DNA of 64,000 bases from Ruegeria sp. 6PALISEP08 (GTDB taxonomy: Bacteria > Pseudomonadota > Alphaproteobacteria > Rhodobacterales > Rhodobacteraceae): contig NZ_LGXZ01000014.1 in NCBI RefSeq assembly GCF_001238295.1, positions 47,542 to 111,541 on the forward strand, read 5' to 3'. The stretch's first letter is position 1, and each line of letters begins with the position of its first letter. Position numbers and translations under genes: made by a program. This document shows, one piece after another, positions 57,662-64,000 of the stretch. The notes beneath the pieces are model-generated. The model was not told the DNA's origin. It was given only the letters and a program-made list of their open reading frames with translations, and made no database searches.

Positions 57662-58957
57662 TCAGTCAGGCAGCGGAATGTCCGTGCCGAACATCTCGTT
57701 GGTTTCGGTGTAGATTTCCTCGATCAACGGGGTGAACACTTCTCGCCCTTGTGTGATGAAGTCGCTAAACCCGACCTTGTCTTCCGGATTGGCTGGCAAC
57801 TTCTCGGTCACCGAAGGCAACGGCCAGACGTCTTCGTTGATCACGGCCATACGAACCCGAATGTCGTCTTTCGTGATGTTCCAGACCATGTAGTCGGTGG
57901 CCAGTGATAATGGACCGTCGTAAGTCTTGCGAATTTGCGCCTCAACAATCGAGGAAGTGTCGAAGTCGTTGAAGAAGTGATACGCCACGGCCATACGCGG
58001 CTCGGTCATCGACATCACTTTGCCCATCATGGAAGGCTCAGTATGAACCTGAGTACCCACGTTCAAGGCATCTTCAACTGGCCATTTCTGCTTGGTCACC
58101 AAAAGCTCCGGGGGCAAAAAGCTTTCGTGGATCGAGATGTCTGCACCCTTGGTATACTCAATGTACCACTTGTTAGGGTACGTATCGCTGGTAAAGGCGA
58201 ACATCAGGTCGTTCCATTTCAGCGTGTAGCTGACGGAACCATCCAGCGCGTGCACCGCAGGTATTGTGCGGATGATCACGTCATTCTCATCGTAGATGAT
58301 CTCGTTTTCGAGCTTGTAGTCGAATTCGTTCATCTCGATTTCAAGGCCAAGGGTGTTCACATTTCCAAGTCGCGACGCGGAGTCCCACGTCATCATCTGT
58401 TTCATACCCTCGACCGCGTGGGCTGTTCCAAGTTCAGGAGATGGGCCGCTCGGCCCCCAGACGCGCAGAGGCCTTTGACGATTGCCGATGACGCCACCGA
58501 CCCAAAGAGCATCCAGATCGCCGATGTGATCCGCGTGCAGGTGTCCAATGAACACCTTGTCGAGGTAGTCATAGGGGATGGCTAACCCGCTCAGGCGCTC
58601 AGCTGAACCAGTTCCGATATCAAAAATGAACTTGTCACCATTGCCAAGCTCAACGAGGAAGCAGGCTGCTGCCTGTGCCGGGCGCGCATTCGGCATTCCG
58701 GTGCCACAGGCGGTCACCCGCATCTCATCCTCCCCAAGGTCTTCTGTGCCTGGGTAGTAGACATCCCGTTCAGCCAAAGCCTTCACGGGGGAAAAAGTTG
58801 GTGCTGCTTCTTGGGCGTGAGCCGCAGATGGAAACAGGATTTGCTCTGCCACCTCCTCGGCGACTTGCGCGGTTTCTTTGGGCGCAATGACCCATGCGCC
58901 AAAGGCGAGACCTGCTACGAACACCGTGGAAAGTCTCAAAACTGCTTTTCGTTTCAT
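57662..58957 (-). CDS. Exported metallo-beta-lactamase-fold hydrolase (copy 2)
   Basis: The 431-residue protein has a signal peptide (STVFVAGLAFGAWV, with a probable cleavage after AHA near 48), the metal motif GHLHADHIGDL (H139, H141, D143, H144) and the block VWGPSGPSPELGTAHAVEGMKQM. It shares this layout and much sequence with the protein at 21,784. GGAGGAG lies about 10 nt before ATG 58,957. NCBI-style names for relatives include guanitoxin-type MBL hydrolases, but no guanitoxin genes are here. It is the first gene of an operon with the 603-residue and HupE/UreJ-like proteins. Confidence 0.85.
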   Translation of the reverse strand: MKRKAVLRLSTVFVAGLAFGAWVIAPKETAQVAEEVAEQILFPSAAHAQEAAPTFSPVKALAERDVYYPGTEDLGEDEMRVTACGTGMPNARPAQAAACFLVELGNGDKFIFDIGTGSAERLSGLAIPYDYLDKVFIGHLHADHIGDLDALWVGGVIGNRQRPLRVWGPSGPSPELGTAHAVEGMKQMMTWDSASRLGNVNTLGLEIEMNEFDYKLENEIIYDENDVIIRTIPAVHALDGSVSYTLKWNDLMFAFTSDTYPNKWYIEYTKGADISIHESFLPPELLVTKQKWPVEDALNVGTQVHTEPSMMGKVMSMTEPRMAVAYHFFNDFDTSSIVEAQIRKTYDGPLSLATDYMVWNITKDDIRVRMAVINEDVWPLPSVTEKLPANPEDKVGFSDFITQGREVFTPLIEEIYTETNEMFGTDIPLPD

Positions 58958-59017
58958 GAATACGGCTCCTCCAATCCATTGATGAGGCATCGTTCGCTCG
59001 GCGTATTGGTTGCCGAG

Positions 59018-59095
59018 TGAATTCAGTGGGCTCATGATCAGAAATGAATTCACGTAATGTAATGTATTCACTGTGATTCAGGGGTGATTCACGTA
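59018..59095. promoter_or_regulatory. Cluster of five TGAWTTCA-like repeats between MBL gene and regulator
   Basis: Five near-copies of TG(A/T)ATTCA(C) or TGATTCA(C) have their TTCA at 59,022, 59,049, 59,067, 59,077 and 59,088, all in one orientation. The last three are spaced 10-11 bp, one helical turn. They sit between the divergent MBL and winged-helix/TPR genes and are a good candidate operator. Two ATTCA copies lie in the equivalent gap at 23,638-23,650. Confidence 0.5.
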
Positions 59096-59118
59096 TAGTG
59101 AGCTGACCTAATGTTCTG

Positions 59119-60504
59119 TTGCAGGGACCAAATTTGGATCAGACGCATTCAATCGAAAAAGCCAGAACTGTCGCCGAGGCAGACGTGCGCTCGGCCTTGG
59201 ATCGCGTGCTGAACAACGAGATGTTTTCACAAAGCGAGCGTCTGAGCAGCTTCCTAACCTACATCGTGGAAGAAGCACTCGCCGGGCGTGGGGATGCCAT
59301 ACGCGGCAAGACAATTGCGCAGGATGTCTACGAGCGCGCGCCGCAGGAAGGCAGCGACCCCGAGAATATCGTTCGGGTCCATGCTCGCCAGTTACGTCAG
59401 AACTTGGCGATGTACTACGAGACTGAGGGCCGTCGCGATCCTGTGCGGATACACTTAGACAGTGGCGGATATTGTCCGAGGTTTGAACATGTAGATTTAC
59501 CGGTATCCAAGACACTCATGCCGCGACGAACATCATTCCTATTGATGGCGTCGGTTTTCGTTTTCGGCGGCGCTTTGGGCGGCCTGATTGCCCACTCAAC
59601 CCTCAAACAACCAATTACTTACCCAGCGGTCGAGGATGCGAGCGACGACAGACAAGCACAGCTGACGCGACAAGCTGTCATGGAAAAATCCGCAGCATCT
59701 TTACAGGCTGTGAACTTTGCCGAACAAGCACGTGGCATGATCTTCCCAATCTTTGACCGACCACGACAGGAGCTCATCAACAGCGTTTTTCTGCACGTCA
59801 TAGAAACCGACCCAAACTTTTACGGCGGTTATGCAGGTGCAGCCCAGACCCTTGCGACATTGGCTATACTGTCACCACGTGGTCCCGTCAGGGACGATTT
59901 CGCTGCACAGGCCGAGGCGATGGTACAAAAGGCCGTCACCTTTGGTCCGACAGAGCCTTGGGTTCAATCTGCCAAAGCATGGGTTGAGGTAGCTAAGGGC
60001 GACTATGACACCGCATACCGCCTTTCTTCCCGAGCCAAAGAGATGTCCACGCAAGACGGGCACATTCTGGATTTCCACGGGGCGGTATCACTCTTCTCAG
60101 GGCGGTTCGAAGATGCGATTGAGGCGGCTGATCGCTCATACCTCAAGGGTCGAAGCAACCAGCGATTTGCCAGCCGCAACATTTTTGGCGCGGCCAACTA
60201 CCACCTCGGAAACTATGAAAAAACGCTGGAAGGCTTTGAGGCCGCTGCCGCCTTTGGCGACCCGGTAAGCGCACCGTCATTGGCCTATCAGGCCGCTGCC
60301 TTGCAGAAACTGGGGCGGAGTTCGGAAGCTTCCAGAAAACTACAAGAGCTCGAACGCAGTTGGCCCAACGCTCCACTCAACGTCATGTTCTACGGCATTT
60401 ATCAAAACGCGGAACTTGCCGATGAACTGCTTGCGCCACTTGAAGAGCTTGGCTGGGAACCGAAAGCAGCGAAAGCTGGCGCCAAAGAGGCAAACGCAGA
60501 TTGA
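59119..60504 (+). CDS. Winged-helix/TPR transmembrane regulator (copy 2)
   Basis: The protein (461 residues from TTG 59,119; 456 if the TTG at 59,134 with AGGGA is used) has the same DNA-binding-like N-terminus as copy 1 (RLSSFLTYIVEEALAGRGD, GKTIAQDVYERAP, VVHARQLRQNL-type block). One membrane helix (SFLLMASVFVFGGALGGLIA) and a TPR-like C-terminal domain (NFYGGYAGAAQTLATLA, LDFHGAVSLFSGRFEDAIEAA) follow. It is divergent from the exported MBL copy 2. A sensor of a periplasmic product or substrate that controls the MBL operon is the simplest model. Confidence 0.8.
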   Translation: MQGPNLDQTHSIEKARTVAEADVRSALDRVLNNEMFSQSERLSSFLTYIVEEALAGRGDAIRGKTIAQDVYERAPQEGSDPENIVRVHARQLRQNLAMYYETEGRRDPVRIHLDSGGYCPRFEHVDLPVSKTLMPRRTSFLLMASVFVFGGALGGLIAHSTLKQPITYPAVEDASDDRQAQLTRQAVMEKSAASLQAVNFAEQARGMIFPIFDRPRQELINSVFLHVIETDPNFYGGYAGAAQTLATLAILSPRGPVRDDFAAQAEAMVQKAVTFGPTEPWVQSAKAWVEVAKGDYDTAYRLSSRAKEMSTQDGHILDFHGAVSLFSGRFEDAIEAADRSYLKGRSNQRFASRNIFGAANYHLGNYEKTLEGFEAAAAFGDPVSAPSLAYQAAALQKLGRSSEASRKLQELERSWPNAPLNVMFYGIYQNAELADELLAPLEELGWEPKAAKAGAKEANAD

Positions 60505-60850
60505 TAGTGATCAAGTTGGCTGGAGCCATCGACGTCATTTATTCGTTCATTTGTTCCTGTCGGGTCGGAGGCGGACCTCTGCCTCAATGGGCTACGCCGC
60601 AGCATTACTGAGCCATGTTGGAGGTCTGCTTTGGGCCGTTCGTTTAACTTTGCTAAGTCCGGTTTCTGCGCATTTCCGACATTCTACAGCCGGGATGCTG
60701 CCGGGCAGCGAATTGGAGATTTGTCCGCGATGCGGTCCTTCACGAATTTTCGACGAACGTCTGCAATGAGCCCAAAGCAGAAATTGCTTTTCGGAAGCAC
60801 AGTCTGCCTATCTGAACTCTCAATTTGACTTCAACTGATCGCCTCCGTCA
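60505..60850. other. About 350 bp without a gene
   Basis: I see no gene, tRNA or strong hairpin. The short open frames here have no ribosome site. The region separates the convergent regulator and AsmA-family genes. Confidence 0.55.
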
Positions 60851-63532
60851 CTACTGCAGTTGCAGAATATCTGGAACGCAAAGCTGTCTATATGCCGGCA
60901 TCTTATCTGCACCATCCGATCGTTTCAGTCGCTTCGGACCGTCTTTGACCTTGATTTTCGGCTTTGCTAGTGGGCCCTTCAAGGTCACAGGCCAGGGGCT
61001 CTTCGAAAGAGGTTCGCCAATTTTGCGGGGCTGAAGATTTAGGTCCAAAACCTTGCCCGCCAAATTAACACCGCCAAAGACGACGACTTGGACGTGATCC
61101 GTCTCCAATGTGGTTTGTTTCGTCGAAAAACTTCCATTTGAAATGCTAATCGGCGCCCGCAAACATACGATTGGAGCAACCTTTTGTTTCTCTTTGGAAA
61201 ACACCCAAGGTAGCACCCCTAGCCCTGCCAGATCCAAAAGTTGGGTCTCGATCGAGCCGTCACGCATTGAAACTGTGGCGTTACCGTTCATGCTGTTTGC
61301 AAAATGCTTCGGTGAATCGGTTCCGCCGGTCACCGAAAAATCTGCATAGATCGTACCGCTCGCACCCTTTTTGAAGTTCAGGTTGTGAAGAATTTCATCC
61401 AGCTGCCAGCCGCCTGCTTTGCCGGTCAACGTGAGTAGATGCGCGTCGTTCGATAGATCCATCTGCCCGCTGACGTCGAAATGAGCACCTCCATATTCGA
61501 ACTTCAAAGGTCCGGCCTTGAGCTCTTTTTCGTTGAGCGTCAGTTCGCTTTGCAAACTGCTGATGCCCTTGGCACCTTCGATGTGCCGAAGGTCAACGTC
61601 GACATCCATATCCATACCGGACAAGAGAATTGAGCGCCCGATAGGTTTGAGCGTTACATCTCTTAACGCACCTTGGCCGCCCTCGTCTTCTTGCTTAGTT
61701 TCTTTCTCTTCCGGCTCTGGGCCTCCTATTTTCCGCAATTGTGCGGCAGCCTGAACGATAGTTCGGATCTGATCTATCTTTATCAGGTCACTCTCAATGG
61801 AACCCTGCAGCACCGGGTCGCTTGTTGCATCATCAAGATCGGCCATAATCTGCAAGATAGAGTCGGCGACCTCAACATTGGCACTCGCGTTCCAATCAGT
61901 GCCTTCGCTAACAAGGTTGATTTCTAGGCGAGCCTGCCCGGTTTCCACACGTTCAAGCGATAGTGCCTCCAAAAGATCCGCTCCGGATGGAACTGCGACA
62001 TCAATCGCCAAATCCAGGTCCTCGAATTTGAGTACATTCTCGACAGTGCCATGCACCTCAAGGTTCCAGACGTCTGTATCGCTTGTCTTTCCATCCAAAT
62101 TCGTTAGCGAAAGCTGATTGATGTCGCCGTTCAAATGGAAGTCACCGGAAAACCTGCCAAGCTGGTCGTCTGGTCCCAACAATTCTTGCGAGATCAAACT
62201 GCTTGCCGGTATATCCATTAGGCCTTCTGCTGATACGCCTTGCAACTGAAGCGCGTCATCGACCGAACCGTTCAAAATGATAAACGGATCGGCTGGGTTC
62301 CCAATTCTAAGGTTGATGTTTCCGACTTTTAAGGCGCCTTCTGGTGTTCTGGAAAGCTCGGAGAACTTAATCGGGGGCGGGCCTTCGCCGGACGTGTCCA
62401 ACGTGAAACCGTTGGTCTTAATGACCATTTGTCGCTGCGGCACCTGCCCGGGTACGCTGTCGATAACCATGTCGACTGCGATAAGTTTAAGATCATATCG
62501 CGAGGCGGCTGGGGCTGGTTCCGCATCTTCTGGGTACAACCTTATTCGGGTTGTTAGCGATACGTCTTCCGGGTTCCCCAATTCTCCGATCTGCCCCGTC
62601 AGCGAAAGGCTTTGCCCGCCATCTAATTCCGCTAATACAGATAGGTCATCAATCCTTGCTACGCCGTCGACTGATGTGAACGTTGCGCCAATATTCCCTG
62701 TACCTTCCAAAACGCGGCTCAGCTTCAGGATATCGAGAAGCTGGCCAAGTTCGGCAATCTCTACGGTCGTTGCCACTTGCAGACCGTTCTCTTGAGGGAC
62801 TTCCTCGGCGAAAATCGAAATCTGTTCGAAGTTCACCGTAAACCGAAACGGGTCTTCCGTGGGAAATGTCGCGATTAGATCAAACCTCTCTCCGTTCAGC
62901 GAACCGGCCCCGACTGCTGTCGCAACATCGGTTTCCGTATCACGCTTTAAGAGCAGCTCAGGAAGCTGCAAGTCCAACTCAAGTCCGTTTAAATCGTTCT
63001 GATAACGAATGGCGATATCAGTCAGATCAATTTTGCGGTCCGTTAGAATTCCGGCTAACAGTGGCGTCGGGGAATTTTCAGGTCTCCCGGCTTCAGCTTC
63101 CGTTTGGGAAATGGACTGCCAGTTTCCGAAGCCGTCTTTGTCTGTGACTAGGTTCAGATGAACACCTGAGAGTGAAAGACCTCTCAGTGACAGTTTTCTG
63201 TTCCAAAGGTCGCGCGCGGAAACTTCAAACTCAATCTCATCGATTGCTGCAAGTTTCACATCAGCATTCGGAGAACCGGGTAATTCCAGCCCTGCCGCTG
63301 ACACCTGCAATTGCCGGCCAATACCTAGACGCACTTCATCTTCAATTCTAACCTCCTGGCCAAGTTTCTTAGAGATCAGGTTTTCGACGAAAGTAGTCCT
63401 GACCGAGGAAAACAAAGCAGAAGACAGGAAAAGCCAAGCTGCAAACACAGCGACAAACGCGACAGCGCAACAAATCAAAATACCTTTTGCAACGTATCGC
63501 ACGTTCTTCTCCCAAAATTCCGCTTCATCCAA
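60851..63532 (-). CDS. AsmA-family protein
   Basis: The 893-residue protein has one N-terminal membrane anchor (GILICCAVAFVAVFAAWLFLSS). The AsmA N-terminal pattern follows (KLGQEVRIEDEVRLGIGRQLQVSAAGLELPG, WNRKLSLRGLSLSGVHLNL), then a very long beta-rich repeat region. The C-terminal AsmA block includes GKAGGWQLDEILHNLNFKKGASGT and LDLNLQPRKIGEP. Relatives bridge the periplasm and affect outer-membrane lipid transport. The gene is solitary, convergent with the copy 2 regulator. Confidence 0.85.
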   Translation of the reverse strand: MDEAEFWEKNVRYVAKGILICCAVAFVAVFAAWLFLSSALFSSVRTTFVENLISKKLGQEVRIEDEVRLGIGRQLQVSAAGLELPGSPNADVKLAAIDEIEFEVSARDLWNRKLSLRGLSLSGVHLNLVTDKDGFGNWQSISQTEAEAGRPENSPTPLLAGILTDRKIDLTDIAIRYQNDLNGLELDLQLPELLLKRDTETDVATAVGAGSLNGERFDLIATFPTEDPFRFTVNFEQISIFAEEVPQENGLQVATTVEIAELGQLLDILKLSRVLEGTGNIGATFTSVDGVARIDDLSVLAELDGGQSLSLTGQIGELGNPEDVSLTTRIRLYPEDAEPAPAASRYDLKLIAVDMVIDSVPGQVPQRQMVIKTNGFTLDTSGEGPPPIKFSELSRTPEGALKVGNINLRIGNPADPFIILNGSVDDALQLQGVSAEGLMDIPASSLISQELLGPDDQLGRFSGDFHLNGDINQLSLTNLDGKTSDTDVWNLEVHGTVENVLKFEDLDLAIDVAVPSGADLLEALSLERVETGQARLEINLVSEGTDWNASANVEVADSILQIMADLDDATSDPVLQGSIESDLIKIDQIRTIVQAAAQLRKIGGPEPEEKETKQEDEGGQGALRDVTLKPIGRSILLSGMDMDVDVDLRHIEGAKGISSLQSELTLNEKELKAGPLKFEYGGAHFDVSGQMDLSNDAHLLTLTGKAGGWQLDEILHNLNFKKGASGTIYADFSVTGGTDSPKHFANSMNGNATVSMRDGSIETQLLDLAGLGVLPWVFSKEKQKVAPIVCLRAPISISNGSFSTKQTTLETDHVQVVVFGGVNLAGKVLDLNLQPRKIGEPLSKSPWPVTLKGPLAKPKIKVKDGPKRLKRSDGADKMPAYRQLCVPDILQLQ

Positions 63533-64000
63533 TGGGCAGCCCAGACCATTTAATCCTTAAGTTAATGGAATATATAGTCGGTAAATGATCTGAAGTCTGA
63601 ATGATCTTGACCAAATAGCTGATATTCTCGCTTATTTGGTCGAACCGCTAAGAAGCGGGTAAAGGACAAACGTTCGGCTAGTGTTGCACGCCCGGTTTCT
63701 TAACAGCTGGCTTAAGGTGAGTTAACCACAGAAATTAGTGAAAAAAAACCACGGTCGTTAATGGGATGGAAGACGACCGTGGGTAGCAGTTAGGGGTATG
63801 GCTTTTACGAAGCCATCATGTGTTTGGATCAAAACGCCCACAAGAGATTGGTATTTTGAAATTTGCGTATTGAAAGAAGAGCTTACGAGTTCTTCAAGTA
63901 ATAGGCGTTCACTGACGCTCCGCAGTGCTTTTCGAGGAGTTGTTTGCGGAAAACGCTTTCACACTTGAAATGAATTCACATCGCGATATTTGACTGCTTT
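63533..64000. other. Right edge: no gene supported
   Basis: No gene with a start was found. On the minus strand a short open stretch of about 30 codons ends at about 63,886 and includes KQLLEKHCGASVNAYYLKN, which looks protein-like but has no start in the window. The terminator at 63,741 would lie downstream of it. Confidence 0.4.
63741..63782 (-). terminator. Strong intrinsic terminator on the minus strand
   Basis: CCACGGTCGT and ACGACCGTGG form a perfect 10-bp stem with a 14-nt loop. On the minus strand the stem is followed by eight T. It ends transcription coming from the right, from a gene or RNA largely outside the window. Confidence 0.88.

Overview
The window reads as a chromosomal segment of an alphaproteobacterium of the order Rhodobacterales (Roseobacter group). 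The main evidence is a conserved housekeeping block, all on the minus strand from 42,989 down to 32,987: murA, DUF2948, GNAT, hisD, UPF0262, low-molecular-weight phosphatase, infA, maf, RNase E/G, yacG and tRNA-Phe. Non-pyrrolysine MttB, HpbD-like and glutaryl-CoA genes and 4-bp stop/start overlaps also fit. No rRNA, CRISPR array or intact insertion sequence was seen.

Layout. 0-1 kb: the end of a HlyD/YibH-type gene, a two-helix K+ channel and tRNA-Thr(TGT). 2.2-11.6 kb: a lysine-catabolic region (saccharopine dehydrogenase, aminoadipate-semialdehyde dehydrogenase, divergent LysR, aminotransferase, glutaryl-CoA dehydrogenase, fused 2-oxoacid dehydrogenase E1 and a FabD-like protein). 11.6-17.1 kb: a nucleoside deoxyribosyltransferase-like gene, a class III cyclase/AAA/TPR protein and a divergent metallophosphoesterase. 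17.2-33.06 kb: a genomic island ending at tRNA-Phe. A 38-nt exact copy of the tRNA 3' half lies at its far end (17,194-17,231), a third 15-nt copy lies at 29,669, and a tyrosine integrase sits next to the tRNA. Cargo: DUF3299 plus an ABC exporter with a His-rich loop plus HlyD, an exported MBL hydrolase with a winged-helix/TPR regulator, a DUF6641-like protein, an ArsR-EamA chimera, a kinase-like/TPR protein, and an AT-richer ParA-HEPN pair.

33.1-43.3 kb: the housekeeping block, with a palindromic Zur-like box upstream of DUF1826. 43.6-50.2 kb: a quaternary-amine region (GlxA-type regulator, MttB, HpbD-like racemase, two SDRs). Beside it lie decayed remnants of a GntR regulator, a DHDPS-family deaminase and a DAO-type oxidoreductase, which are the usual downstream hydroxyproline genes. 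50.4-52.9 kb: a flavin monooxygenase/hydrolase pair and tRNA-Met. 53.0-54.3 kb: mobile-element debris (frameshifted HNH gene, DUF5681-like protein). 54.6-60.5 kb: a HupE/UreJ-like protein, a 603-aa membrane protein, a second exported MBL hydrolase and a second winged-helix/TPR regulator. This is a paralogous copy of the MBL/regulator pair of the island. 60.9-63.5 kb: AsmA-family protein. A strong minus-strand terminator lies near the right edge.

The best candidates for undescribed biology are: the ParA-HEPN pair next to the integrase; the twice-occurring divergent MBL/winged-helix-TPR module with its different membrane partners; and the kinase-like/TPR fusion in the same island.
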